A DNA stretch of 64,000 nt from Oscillospiraceae bacterium (lineage in GTDB: Bacteria > Bacillota > Clostridia > Oscillospirales > Ruminococcaceae): contig JAGALZ010000035.1 of the NCBI GenBank assembly GCA_017848055.1, positions 1 through 64,000 of the forward strand, written 5' to 3'. How positions within the stretch are numbered: the stretch's first letter is position 1; each line of letters starts with the position of its first letter. The position numbers and the translations under genes are program-made. Positions 17,569 to 26,115 of this stretch are shown in pieces. Below the pieces are notes generated by a model. That model was given only the letters and a program-made list of their open reading frames with translations, had not been told where the DNA came from and made no database searches.

Positions 17569-18831
17569 TTATTTTAATATAATTTTAATTGCTTCCCTCT
17601 CTGATTCCATTTTCTCGGCAAGTTCGTCGTCATTAAACAGTACTGAATAACCATACAGAGAGATTCCGTCGACATTTTCAAGTCTGAGTGCATCGGAAAT
17701 TTGTTTTGAAATAATGTTTTCGGTGTTCATAAACTCAGATTCTTCCGAGATTTTGTAGACACCGAGTCCGATAACAAGTTTTATTGAATCATTCTCCTTC
17801 GTCATTTCGCTCCACGCATTTATTGTTTCAAGGTACGGAGAAGAACTATTATATCCAAAGTACACCTGAGGTATAATAACGTCACAAAACACATTATCGT
17901 TTTTACACCACTTCTTTACGTCTGCATACATCTGAGTATAGTTATTGGATATATTACCTTGCGGAGAGATTTCAAAAAGGACAGAAGGATTTATGTTTTT
18001 AATCTGTGCATTTATTGAAAGAACGAGATTATCAATATTTGACATTCTCCATTCACTGAGGTCAGAATGTCCTGACTGTTCAAAAGCTGATTTATCAAAG
18101 CTATCGGAAATTGTAGGATAAAAGTAGTCGTCTATGTGTATTGCATCTACGTCATACTTTGAAACAATTTCGCCGACACCGTTATAAACAAGGGCTTGTA
18201 CATCCTTGTATGCAGGATTCAACCAGAGGAACGGACTGCTTTCAACGGCAACAATTTTTTCACCGAAGCTAACGTCATACATCTTACGAACAGCATATTC
18301 CCTGGGAATTTCAAGAGTATTCTTTTCGGACTGACATCTGAGCGGGTTTATCCAGGCATGGAAAGATAGATTGCGTTTATGAGCTTCTTCAATCATAATC
18401 TGAAGAGCGTCGAATGGCTCAGAATCACCGAAAGCAGATGTTAACGGATAATATTCTGAGAAATAATATGCGTCTGAAAAGGCTCTGACATGCACATAAA
18501 CGGTGTTAGCACCAAGCGAAGATATCTTTTCGTAAGAGTTTGATATTTCATTTCTGAAGCTATCTTCGGTTGAGTTTTTCAGCATTTGGGAAAGCTCAAT
18601 GTATGAAATCCAGACACCTACCGGTGCATCATAGTTAAGTGCAGAATAATCGTTTTTTTCAAATACGGTATTAACACTCGGAATTTTAATCTGCTGATTA
18701 TAGATAGAATCGAAATCATGCTTAAATGGGCATGTTCTGTCCGGCGAGAGTCTGGATGTCGGAAAGATAAGCTCAAGCAGGATTACAGCTATCAGAAGTG
18801 ATGCAGATAGAATGATATACTTCTTTTTCAA
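17569..18831 (-). CDS. Exported GHL10-type (DUF187) glycosyl-hydrolase-like protein
   Basis: The 420-residue protein opens with a lysine-rich start and one hydrophobic helix (ILSASLLIAVILLELIF), an uncleaved anchor or signal peptide. It then has a glycosyl-hydrolase-like barrel of the GHL10/DUF187 family, seen in PVGVWISYIE, GANTVYVHVRAFSDAYY, HAWINPLRC and AIHIDDYFYP. Members are cell-surface proteins thought to act on glycans or cell-wall material, but few have a measured activity. The start is a TTG (18829-18831) with AAAGGA 7 bases before it. It stands alone between yajC and psd. Confidence 0.8.
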   Translation of the reverse strand: MKKKYIILSASLLIAVILLELIFPTSRLSPDRTCPFKHDFDSIYNQQIKIPSVNTVFEKNDYSALNYDAPVGVWISYIELSQMLKNSTEDSFRNEISNSYEKISSLGANTVYVHVRAFSDAYYFSEYYPLTSAFGDSEPFDALQIMIEEAHKRNLSFHAWINPLRCQSEKNTLEIPREYAVRKMYDVSFGEKIVAVESSPFLWLNPAYKDVQALVYNGVGEIVSKYDVDAIHIDDYFYPTISDSFDKSAFEQSGHSDLSEWRMSNIDNLVLSINAQIKNINPSVLFEISPQGNISNNYTQMYADVKKWCKNDNVFCDVIIPQVYFGYNSSSPYLETINAWSEMTKENDSIKLVIGLGVYKISEESEFMNTENIISKQISDALRLENVDGISLYGYSVLFNDDELAEKMESEREAIKIILK

Positions 18832-18889
18832 GTTCTTGTCCTTTCAATAGGTTCTTATTACATATTATTATGCAATTAAAGAAATAATG

Positions 18890-18915
18890 CAAAAGCCACA
18901 TCAAAAGATGTGGCT
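18890..18915 (-). terminator. Terminator after psd
   Basis: AGCCACATC and GATGTGGCT form a stem around a 4-base loop, followed by TTTTGC on the minus strand, a few bases beyond the psd stop. Confidence 0.8.
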
Positions 18916-18921
18916 ATAGTT

Positions 18922-19797
18922 TTAAAGCTTTTTGCCGATATGCTCGCCGAGTTTAATCGGTGTTTCTTTGCTGTCGATAGTGTTCATAAAGATGTCAGAG
19001 TCGGGCATAACGGTGTCTTTTTCAAAAAGCTGAATTATAGTGGAGCCACCAAATTCAAACATACCCTTCTCTTCTCCACGCTTATACCTATGCTTCTCGT
19101 GAAGATTTGAAATCTTACCTACACAAAGTGCACCGACTTCAATCTGTATAACGTCACCGAAGTTTTCGGTTTTAAGCATACAGAACTCTCGGCAGTTTTG
19201 TTTGAAAACCTTGATTCTGTTGACGGCAATCGGCTGGACAGTATGAAGAACGCCGTTAATATAGCAGTTTCTTGTCTTTACACCGTTGTCAATATAAGAG
19301 TATCTGTGGTAATCGTTTGGTGAGAGTCGGTAGATGAAGCACCAGCCATCTTTATACTTCTTGGAAAGCTTATTGCTTTTCAGAAGCTCTGCTATAGTAT
19401 ATGATACGTCTTTGATGTTAAAGACGCTATCCTCGTCAATTTTATACACAGTAAGCTTACAGTCACACGGACTGCAAAGCACACTCGGTGTCATATCAAA
19501 ATCACGATATCCGGTCTTAAGCTTTCTTGTGAAAAAGTCGTTGAAGGACTTAAAACTTGATTTTTCGCACTGTGAAAGGTCAATATTATACTCTCTGACA
19601 TACTTTTCAATCATTGGCTTTGAAAATCTGCTGTCAAGAAAAATTCTGGAAGCTTTGGAAACCCAGACAGCTGTAACAGGTTTAAGCAAAAATCTTCCGA
19701 CAGCTGATTTGTACATCAGCTTCATAAATGCATTGGTGTTGTTTTCGTCAATCTTGATTCCTTCACGGAAAACATTTAAATCCATAGTATGCTCCAT
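18922..19797 (-). CDS. psd: Phosphatidylserine decarboxylase proenzyme
   Basis: Psd converts phosphatidylserine to phosphatidylethanolamine at the membrane. The 291-residue protein has the family segments SFNDFFTRKL, SPCDCKL and DYHRYSY, and the self-cleavage site GGST (Ser252), where cleavage would create the pyruvoyl cofactor and split the chain into beta and alpha subunits. Many family members read LGST, and the Gly variant is a known alternative. The start overlaps the pssA stop by one base (TAATG); an internal ATG four codons on has a better placed GGAG. Co-transcribed with pssA, the preceding step. Confidence 0.92.
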   Translation of the reverse strand: MEHTMDLNVFREGIKIDENNTNAFMKLMYKSAVGRFLLKPVTAVWVSKASRIFLDSRFSKPMIEKYVREYNIDLSQCEKSSFKSFNDFFTRKLKTGYRDFDMTPSVLCSPCDCKLTVYKIDEDSVFNIKDVSYTIAELLKSNKLSKKYKDGWCFIYRLSPNDYHRYSYIDNGVKTRNCYINGVLHTVQPIAVNRIKVFKQNCREFCMLKTENFGDVIQIEVGALCVGKISNLHEKHRYKRGEEKGMFEFGGSTIIQLFEKDTVMPDSDIFMNTIDSKETPIKLGEHIGKKL

Positions 19798-20426
19798 TAA
19801 ACCTTTGTAAAATCAATAAGCACCATAAAGAACTCTGCAAGTCCGATAAGCGCAAGGACAAGCATTCCGACTGAATGAGGCTTTCTTATACGAAGTGGTG
19901 TAATATATGCGATTGCCATAACAAACAGCGCAACTGTATATAAAAGCGAAAAGTTCGGAATAGGTGCGTATGTAGCAAGGCAGTATACAAGCGGAACAAT
20001 AAGAGAAGATGAAGTTATAGGCAGACCTTTAAAATACTTTCTGTTCTCGTCTGTTTCGTCCTGACGTTCCTCTTCTGTTACGTTGTAGTACGCAAGTCTG
20101 ATAAGTCCTGCAAGCACGAATACACATGCTACGATACCATAAAGCTTGCTGACCTTATTGATATTATATCCGATTACAGCCGGAAGAACACCAAAGCAAA
20201 CAAGGTCACAAAGCGAGTCAATCTGGATACCGAAACGCTTTTCCTGCTTGGTTCTTGTCTTTTTGGTTCTTGCAATTTTGCCGTCGAACATATCACAAAA
20301 GCCTGAAAGCATAAGGCAAATTACTGCTTCCTGCAAATTACCGTCACAAGCACTGAAAATACCTGTAACAGAAATAAATAAGCTTACATAAGTAACAATT
20401 ACTGTATAATCATAAAATCCTATCAT
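19797..20426 (-). CDS. pssA: CDP-diacylglycerol--serine O-phosphatidyltransferase
   Basis: PssA makes phosphatidylserine from CDP-diacylglycerol and serine. The 209-residue integral membrane protein carries the CDP-alcohol phosphotransferase signature, with the Asp/Gly-Ala-Arg block CDMFDGKIAR followed by GIQIDSLCD, so all metal-binding Asp residues are present. About six hydrophobic helices are visible. It directly precedes psd, forming a phosphatidylethanolamine operon. An AT-rich leader of about 110 bases precedes it; TATAAT is seen near 20478, but I cannot choose a -35 with confidence. Confidence 0.92.
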   Translation of the reverse strand: MIGFYDYTVIVTYVSLFISVTGIFSACDGNLQEAVICLMLSGFCDMFDGKIARTKKTRTKQEKRFGIQIDSLCDLVCFGVLPAVIGYNINKVSKLYGIVACVFVLAGLIRLAYYNVTEEERQDETDENRKYFKGLPITSSSLIVPLVYCLATYAPIPNFSLLYTVALFVMAIAYITPLRIRKPHSVGMLVLALIGLAEFFMVLIDFTKV

Positions 20427-20539
20427 ATTTATTCAGAAAACCTGATTTCCCCCTGTAAATTTTCTCTATAATATTATACTGCAAAACAAGCTCTTTGTAA
20501 AGTCAATTTCAGAAAATTGTCTGTATTTTGTCAAACTTA

Positions 20540-22600
20540 TCAATATTCGATAAGCTTCAAAGCACCGGTAGGACAAGCATCAAGACATTTTCTGCATCCT
20601 GCACAACCGGAAACAGTGTCAGGATTATCAAATTCAGGCTTGATGACAGTTGAGAATCCTCTTCCGACAAATCCGAGTATTCCCTTTCCTGCTACATCAT
20701 CACAAATTCTTACACAAAGACCGCAAAGAATACACTTTGAAGGATTGCGCTCAATAGCGACAAGCTTTCTTTCAACGGGAGCTACGTTTTTCTTGCCAGT
20801 AAATCTGATGTTTTCGATTCCTACGCCGTCTGCATATTTTATAAGCTTGCAGTCACCATAATCGTGGCAACCACACTCAAGACAACGTTTTGCTTCACTG
20901 ATGACCTTGTTTTCGTCACCAAAGCCGAGATTTACCTCGTTGAAATCCTGCTTTCGTTCATCGGCAGGTCTGGAAGGCATAGCTATTCTCTGCTTCTTTT
21001 CATATGATGTGAAATCAACGTCCTCATCCTTACGTCTTGAAACAAATGGCTTTCTGTAGCCTACGATGTTGCCGTTCAGGAAGCTGTCCACAACGTCGGC
21101 ACACTTTCTTGCTTCGCCTATAGCTTCAATTGCAATAGATGCACCCTTGTTTGTAGCATCACCGACAGCAAAGATTTTTTCGTCTGATGTTCTGAAAGTG
21201 GACAAATCAGCTGATATAGTTCCTTTTTTTGTCTTTTCGATGATGTCAAGACCGCTTGCGTTTATTGTCTGTCCGATTGCCATAATGACCATATCAACCG
21301 GCAGGTATTCAAATTTTCCTTCTACGGGCACCGGTGAGCGTCTTCCGCTAGCGTCGGGTTCGCCAAGCTCCATAATCTGAAGCTTAATCTGAGTTACTTT
21401 ACCGTTCTCGCCGATAATTTCAGACGGATTAGTAAGAAACTTGAAGTCAACGCCTTCTTCGATTGCTTCTTCGATTTCGATATCCTCGGCAGGCATTTCA
21501 CTGCGTGTTCTGCGGTAGATTACATAAACCTCATCAGCACCGCATCTTATGGCTGTTCTGCAAGCGTCCATAGCGGTATTACCACCGCCGCAGACTGCGA
21601 CCTTCTTACCCTTGAGATTTGGTGTTTCAGCCTCTCCCGAAGAAATATCACGGAGAAAATCGATTCCGCCGATTACGCCTTCGAGTCCTTCGCCTTCGAC
21701 TCTCATCTGCATACTCTTCCAAGCGCCTACAGCGACAATTACTGCGTCGTTATCAGCTTTGAGCTGTTCGAGAGTAATATCCTTACCTACAGAAACGTCG
21801 TTTACAAGCTTTACTCCAAGGCTTTCTATGAGCGAGATTTCCTTATCGAGAATCGACTTTGGAAGTCTGTATGCAGGGATGCCGTATCTAAGCATACCGC
21901 CCATTTTCTTCATAGAATCGTAGACAGTAACGCTGTGTCCCATAAGTCTGAGATAGTACGCACTTGTAAGACCTGCAGGACCACCGCCGATTACAGCGAT
22001 ATTCTTTCCCGTATCAGGCTTTACCTGCGGAATATAGGTGTCGCCATTCAAATCCTTATCGGCAGCGTATGATTTTAAAAATGCAATGGAGAGAGGCTCA
22101 TCCACAAAACGTCTGCGACAGTTCTGCTCACATGGATGAGGACAGATTCTGCCGATTGAAGCAGGGATAGGAATAACCTGCTTGATAGTTTCAACTGCAC
22201 CCTTGTAATCAGCATTTGAAATCTGCTTCAAATACTTCTGAACATCTGTTCCGGCAGGACAATTGAGTTTACAAGGACCAAGGCAATCACCTTCGTGGTC
22301 GCTCATAAGTAGCTCAAGAGCTACTTTTCTTGAACGCAGCACTCTCTGAGAATCTATGCTTACTACATAGCCGTTTCTTGCCTTGGTAGCACAGGCTCTC
22401 ATAAGTTTCGGAATAGCTTTACCATTTCCGTCATCTATAATTTCAACTGCACATACACCGCAAGCGCCGAATGCCGCAACGCTCTCGTGGTCGCAGAGGT
22501 TAGGAATTTCAATTCCGTTATCCTTGGCAACCTTGAGTATGTAGTCATTTTCTGTGCAAAGACACTCTTTGCCGTTTATAGTTATTTTAATCTGTTCCAT
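20540..22600 (-). CDS. GltD/NfnB-like flavoprotein with N-terminal 2Fe-2S and C-terminal ferredoxin domains (StnC-like)
   Basis: The 686 residues contain a plant-type 2Fe-2S domain (Cys36, Cys47, Cys50, Cys70), then a NuoG-like His/Cys cluster site (SDHEGDCLGPC), and a GltD-type linker with CPHPCEQNCRR. Two dinucleotide folds follow: FAD at GGGPAGLTSAYY and NAD(P) at GGGNTAMDACR. The tail has a Cys-rich segment (CLECGC) and a 2[4Fe-4S] ferredoxin (CILCGLCVRICDD, CAGCRKCLDACP). With the NuoF-like and NuoE-like proteins encoded just upstream, this matches the layout I recall for Sporomusa-type electron-bifurcating transhydrogenase StnABC. The alternative is another NAD(P)-linked ferredoxin oxidoreductase. 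It lies 12 bases after the NuoF-like gene. Confidence 0.85.
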   Translation of the reverse strand: MEQIKITINGKECLCTENDYILKVAKDNGIEIPNLCDHESVAAFGACGVCAVEIIDDGNGKAIPKLMRACATKARNGYVVSIDSQRVLRSRKVALELLMSDHEGDCLGPCKLNCPAGTDVQKYLKQISNADYKGAVETIKQVIPIPASIGRICPHPCEQNCRRRFVDEPLSIAFLKSYAADKDLNGDTYIPQVKPDTGKNIAVIGGGPAGLTSAYYLRLMGHSVTVYDSMKKMGGMLRYGIPAYRLPKSILDKEISLIESLGVKLVNDVSVGKDITLEQLKADNDAVIVAVGAWKSMQMRVEGEGLEGVIGGIDFLRDISSGEAETPNLKGKKVAVCGGGNTAMDACRTAIRCGADEVYVIYRRTRSEMPAEDIEIEEAIEEGVDFKFLTNPSEIIGENGKVTQIKLQIMELGEPDASGRRSPVPVEGKFEYLPVDMVIMAIGQTINASGLDIIEKTKKGTISADLSTFRTSDEKIFAVGDATNKGASIAIEAIGEARKCADVVDSFLNGNIVGYRKPFVSRRKDEDVDFTSYEKKQRIAMPSRPADERKQDFNEVNLGFGDENKVISEAKRCLECGCHDYGDCKLIKYADGVGIENIRFTGKKNVAPVERKLVAIERNPSKCILCGLCVRICDDVAGKGILGFVGRGFSTVIKPEFDNPDTVSGCAGCRKCLDACPTGALKLIEY

Positions 22601-22612
22601 ATCAAAGTCACC

Positions 22613-24358
22613 TCAGTTTTTGGAAATTGCTCCGAATTTACAATTTGCGATACACTGTCCGCACTTGATGCAAACAGCAGTATCTATAGAATGTGCAGAC
22701 TTAAGCTCGCCAGAAATTGCACTTACCGGACACTTCTTAGCACACATAGTACATCCTATACACTTGTCCTTGTCAATTTCATAAGTGAGAAGCTGAGTAC
22801 ACTCCTTTGCTGGACATTTCTTATTGTTGATATGTGCTTCATATTCATTTCTGAAATACTTGATTGTAGTAAGTACAGGGTTAGGAGCTGTTTGTCCCAA
22901 ACCGCAAAGTGCGCCATCTTTGATGGCTTCGCAAAGCTCCTCTAAAAGCTCAATATCGCCATCCTTACCCTCTCCGTTTACAATACGGGTAAGAATCTCC
23001 TGCATACGCTTTGTGCCGATTCTGCAATGCACACACTTGCCGCAGGATTCCTTTGCAGTAAAGTCGAGGAAGAATTTTGCCATACCAACCATACATGTTG
23101 ATTCGTCCATAACAACCATACCGCCGCTTCCCATAATAGCACCTGTTGCAGAGAGCTTTTTATAGTCAATTACAGTATCTAAAAGACTCTCAGGGATGCA
23201 TCCGCCTGAAGGGCCGCCCATCTGAACAGCCTTAAACTGTTTATCCTCCTTGATACCGCCGCCGATATCAAAGATTACTTCACGCAGAGTTTTACCCATC
23301 GGAATTTCGACAAGTCCGCCACGCTTGACTTTGCCGGTAAGCGCAAACACCTTTGTACCCTTTGAATCCTCGGTTCCCATATCAGAAAATGCTTCACCGC
23401 CGTTTGAAATAATCCAAGCGACATTTGCAAAGGTTTCGACGTTATTTATGTTGGAAGGTTTATGCCAGTAGCCCTCCTGTGCAGGAAACGGTGGTTTGAG
23501 TCTTGGCATACCACGGCTTCCCTCAAGCGATTCGATAAGTGCTGTTTCCTCGCCACACACGAATGCACCTGCACCTGCTTTAATTCTGAAATCACAAGTA
23601 AAACCGCTGCCGAGAATGTTTTCACCGACGAAGCCTGCATTCCTTGCTTGTTCAATAGCGTTTTGGAGTCTTATAATTGCAAGCGGATATTCGGCTCTGA
23701 CATAGACAACAGCTTCCTTGGCACCGATTGCGTACGCACCGATAAGCATACCTTCAATAAGAGAATGCGGGTCGCTTTCGATAACTGCTCTGTCCATGAA
23801 TGCACCAGGGTCACCCTCATCGGCGTTACAGATGAGATACTTTTCTTCGCCCTTTGACTGCTTGGCAGCATTCCACTTAAACCAGGTCGGGAATCCTGCA
23901 CCGCCTCTGCCTGCAAGTCCTGATGCCTTGATTTCATTAATTACATCATCCTGAGTCATACTGCTCAAAACTTTTTTTAGAGCAGAATAACCGCCTACGG
24001 ATACATATTCGTCTATATTTTCAGGATTGATAATTCCGCAGTTTCTCAGAGCAATTCTTGTTTGCTTTTCAAGAAACAGCTTATCTTCGTCAGAAATTTC
24101 ATATTCACAAGCTTTTGCAAAGTCGCTTGATAATACAGCCTCAGCAATAGCTTTTGCAATATCTTCTGATACCTTTACATATCTATGCAGGTTGTTGTTA
24201 TCATCATAGACATCAACAATCGGCTCCAGCCAGCACATACCGATACAACCGGTAATTCCGATAGGATATTTACCTTCAACAGACTGTTCTAGGACAGCTT
24301 TGATTTTTCCGGCACCGGCAGCAATGCCGCAGCTACCTTGACCAACAATTATTTTCAT
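22613..24358 (-). CDS. NuoF/HydB-like NADH-binding flavoprotein (StnB-like)
   Basis: This 581-residue subunit has a shortened N-terminal thioredoxin-like 2Fe-2S domain (cysteines in GSCGIAAG and GCIGMCW). The NADH/FMN domain follows, with GRGGAGFPTWFKW and the nucleotide segment NADEGDPGAFMDR. A 4Fe-4S site is present in ESCGKCVHCRIGTKRM, and the C-terminal 2[4Fe-4S] ferredoxin contains CIGCTMCAKKCP and CIKCGQCIANC. HydB-type proteins with this layout form the electron-bifurcating core of hydrogenases and related transhydrogenases. No hydrogenase or formate dehydrogenase catalytic subunit lies next to it. The ferredoxin tail would pass electrons to the GltD-like partner. Confidence 0.9.
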   Translation of the reverse strand: MKIIVGQGSCGIAAGAGKIKAVLEQSVEGKYPIGITGCIGMCWLEPIVDVYDDNNNLHRYVKVSEDIAKAIAEAVLSSDFAKACEYEISDEDKLFLEKQTRIALRNCGIINPENIDEYVSVGGYSALKKVLSSMTQDDVINEIKASGLAGRGGAGFPTWFKWNAAKQSKGEEKYLICNADEGDPGAFMDRAVIESDPHSLIEGMLIGAYAIGAKEAVVYVRAEYPLAIIRLQNAIEQARNAGFVGENILGSGFTCDFRIKAGAGAFVCGEETALIESLEGSRGMPRLKPPFPAQEGYWHKPSNINNVETFANVAWIISNGGEAFSDMGTEDSKGTKVFALTGKVKRGGLVEIPMGKTLREVIFDIGGGIKEDKQFKAVQMGGPSGGCIPESLLDTVIDYKKLSATGAIMGSGGMVVMDESTCMVGMAKFFLDFTAKESCGKCVHCRIGTKRMQEILTRIVNGEGKDGDIELLEELCEAIKDGALCGLGQTAPNPVLTTIKYFRNEYEAHINNKKCPAKECTQLLTYEIDKDKCIGCTMCAKKCPVSAISGELKSAHSIDTAVCIKCGQCIANCKFGAISKN

Positions 24359-24377
24359 ATCTTAAGCACCGCCTTTT

Positions 24378-24869
24378 TTAGCTTCTGCTTTTCAGCTCAG
24401 CGATTATTTCTCTTACTTTTTTCGGAGTAAGAGAGCCGTATGTTTCGTCGTTTATCATCATTACAGGTGAAAGGCTGCAGCATCCAAGACAAGCGACACA
24501 GCTAAGAGTAAACAAACCATCATCGGTTGTTTCGCCATCTGAAATACCAAGCTCCTCATTAATTGTCTGAGCAATCATTTCACTGCCGTTAACATGACAA
24601 GCGGTACCCTGACAAAGCATAATGAGATACTTTCCGACCGGTTTGAATCGAAACTGCGTATAGAATGTCGCAACGCCCATAACCTTAGCAGGGGTATTTC
24701 CTGTAGCACTTGCTACTTCGTAGATAACCTCTGTAGGAAGGTATCCATAGATTTCCTGGGCATTCTGTAAAATTGTGATAAGGCTGCCCTTGACGTTCGA
24801 ATACTTATCAAGCACAGGTTTTAAAAGGTTCAAATCTATATTAGAATCAGAACAATTACACTTGCACAT
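24378..24869 (-). CDS. NuoE/HydC-like 2Fe-2S subunit (StnA-like)
   Basis: The 163-residue protein is a thioredoxin-like 2Fe-2S carrier of the NuoE family. Its four cluster cysteines are visible in CQGTACHVNG and CVACLGCCSLSP. The helical N-terminus contains the LITILQNAQEIYGYLP segment common to the family. I choose the ATG at 24867-24869, 8 bases after GAGGAG, over an in-frame GTG overlapping that site. A short Cys-rich start (MCKCNC) is unusual. It is the first gene of the three-gene operon and has a clear promoter. Confidence 0.9.
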   Translation of the reverse strand: MCKCNCSDSNIDLNLLKPVLDKYSNVKGSLITILQNAQEIYGYLPTEVIYEVASATGNTPAKVMGVATFYTQFRFKPVGKYLIMLCQGTACHVNGSEMIAQTINEELGISDGETTDDGLFTLSCVACLGCCSLSPVMMINDETYGSLTPKKVREIIAELKSRS

Positions 24870-24902
24870 TTCTGTCACTCCTCATAAGATAAATACATAT
24901 TT

Positions 24903-24931
24903 ATTTTATCATATTCTTTATCATTTGACAA
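24903..24931 (-). promoter_or_regulatory. Sigma-A promoter of the NuoE/NuoF/GltD-like operon
   Basis: On the minus strand, TTGTCA (24926-24931), 17 bases, TAAAAT (24903-24908), about 35 bases upstream of the start codon. Confidence 0.65.
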
Positions 24932-24951
24932 CACAAATACAAAAATTTCAT

Positions 24952-24980
24952 AAAAAAAACACCTGCAAACTGCAAGTGTT
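24952..24980 (-). terminator. Terminator of the tRNA operon
   Basis: On the minus strand, ACACTTGC and GCAGGTGT pair (one G-U), followed by a run of eight U, a few bases past the tRNA-His CCA end. Confidence 0.85.
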
Positions 24981-24983
24981 TTG

Positions 24984-25060
24984 TGGGGTGGGTGGTGGGA
25001 TTCGAACCCACGGTCTTCGGGACCACAATCCGACGCTTTAACCAACTAAGCTACACCCAC
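24984..25060 (-). tRNA. tRNA-His (anticodon GUG)
   Basis: A complete cloverleaf can be folded on the minus strand. The acceptor GTGGGTG pairs with CACCCAC, the anticodon loop is TTGTGGT, and the T-loop is TTCGAAT. The discriminator base is C with an encoded CCA. The G at 25061 supplies the extra G-1 that pairs with C73, as is typical of histidine tRNAs. Confidence 0.97.
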
Positions 25061-25094
25061 CATATAACAAATGCTGAACTAAATTCAGCATTTG

Positions 25095-25171
25095 TGGCGC
25101 GTCTTGCAGGACTCGAACCTGCGGCCTACTGCTTAGAAGGCAGTTGCTCTATCCAGCTGAGCTAAAGACGC
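25095..25171 (-). tRNA. tRNA-Arg (anticodon UCU)
   Basis: The minus strand folds as a 77-base tRNA. The acceptor is GCGTCTT/AAGACGC, the anticodon loop is CTTCTAA, the T-loop is TTCGAGT, the discriminator is G, and CCA is encoded. It reads AGA codons. Confidence 0.97.
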
Positions 25172-25178
25172 ATAATAA

Positions 25179-25252
<74 letters not shown>

Positions 25253-25281
25253 ATTACTTATCTCTTCAAGCAACGATAATT

Positions 25282-25310
25282 ATTATACCATCATTCCTTG
25301 AAGATGTCAA
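25282..25310 (-). promoter_or_regulatory. Consensus promoter of the tRNA operon
   Basis: On the minus strand, TTGACA (25305-25310), exactly 17 bases, TATAAT (25282-25287), about 30 bases upstream of tRNA-Gly. Confidence 0.9.
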
Positions 25311-25350
25311 GTAATTTTTAAGAAAAAATTCGATTTTTTGCAAATTTGGG

Positions 25351-26091
25351 CTATTTGCTTTTAATCTTTTCGATACGGCGCTGAATTTTGGACATTATTC
25401 TTCCTCTGAATATAAGACCGAGTGCTGTGATTGCAATTACAATTACAGAAGCCACTACAGCGACAACAAAATGTTCATTTCTGATGCTTGCACCGACTAC
25501 TCCGCTTATGATAATTGCAGGGATTCTTGCCGGAATTATAACATAGAAAAAGTCACGTTTTTTAATTTTTGTCAGAGGAAGAAGATAGGTCAGGATATCC
25601 TTCGGGAATCCCGGAAGAAGATATAACAGCGCAAATCCTGTTACGACCTTTTCCTCATCCTGCAAAAATTTATACTTAGAAATTTTCTTCTCATCAAAGA
25701 AGAGCTGAACTATAGGATAACCTATAAGCTTTACAAGAACAAAAACCACGAGAGAGCCTGCAAAAATTCCTATTATCGAGTATATAGAACCCCAGAATGC
25801 TCCGAAAAGCATTCCACCGAGAATCTGAAGCGGTGGAACTACACCCAGGATTATCTGAGCTGCCTGCAAAGCTGTGAATAGAATTGCACCCTTTACTTCG
25901 TTACGCTCGATTACTTCTTTAAGACTATCTCTTCCCTCTTTTGTTTTTAACAATGCTGCATATGGATAAAGCTTTATAGTCGCATAGCAAAGTGCACCGA
26001 CTACAAGTACGAGCAAAATAATTTTAGTTGCAAGTCTTCTCTTGTAGGTGGCACTGTTTTTATCCAGATGGAGCTTATCGTATTCCCCCAA
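25351..26091 (-). CDS. TVP38/TMEM64-family (VTT domain) membrane protein
   Basis: The 246-residue protein has an N-terminal helix and then the VTT/SNARE-associated domain. The glycine and proline-rich re-entrant segment is visible in ILGGMLFGAFWGSIYS and again in LLYLLPGFPKDILTYLLP, which contains the conserved FPKD motif. Relatives are DedA-like membrane proteins linked to lipid scrambling or membrane homeostasis, but the bacterial role here is not fixed. It lies 24 bases downstream of another membrane-protein gene and probably ends the DUF5685 operon. Confidence 0.85.
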   Translation of the reverse strand: MGEYDKLHLDKNSATYKRRLATKIILLVLVVGALCYATIKLYPYAALLKTKEGRDSLKEVIERNEVKGAILFTALQAAQIILGVVPPLQILGGMLFGAFWGSIYSIIGIFAGSLVVFVLVKLIGYPIVQLFFDEKKISKYKFLQDEEKVVTGFALLYLLPGFPKDILTYLLPLTKIKKRDFFYVIIPARIPAIIISGVVGASIRNEHFVVAVVASVIVIAITALGLIFRGRIMSKIQRRIEKIKSK

Positions 26092-26115
26092 TTTTACATT
26101 TACACCTTCCGTTTT

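Noticed and set aside
20427-20539. Spo0A-type promoter in front of pssA (TTGACT with about 22 bases to TATAAT)
   Set aside because: The spacing is long, but there is no 0A-like box at the -35, so the match is probably chance.
20540-24869. Respiratory complex I or a bifurcating hydrogenase
   Set aside because: Membrane subunits of complex I and any HydA H-cluster subunit are absent; the third gene is GltD-like, which fits a transhydrogenase better.
24775-25165. Plus-strand open frames across the tRNA cluster with translations such as GIRTHGLRDHNP and GFEPTVFGTTI
   Set aside because: These are the well-known spurious peptides obtained by translating the complement of tRNA genes. The three tRNAs on the minus strand explain the sequence.
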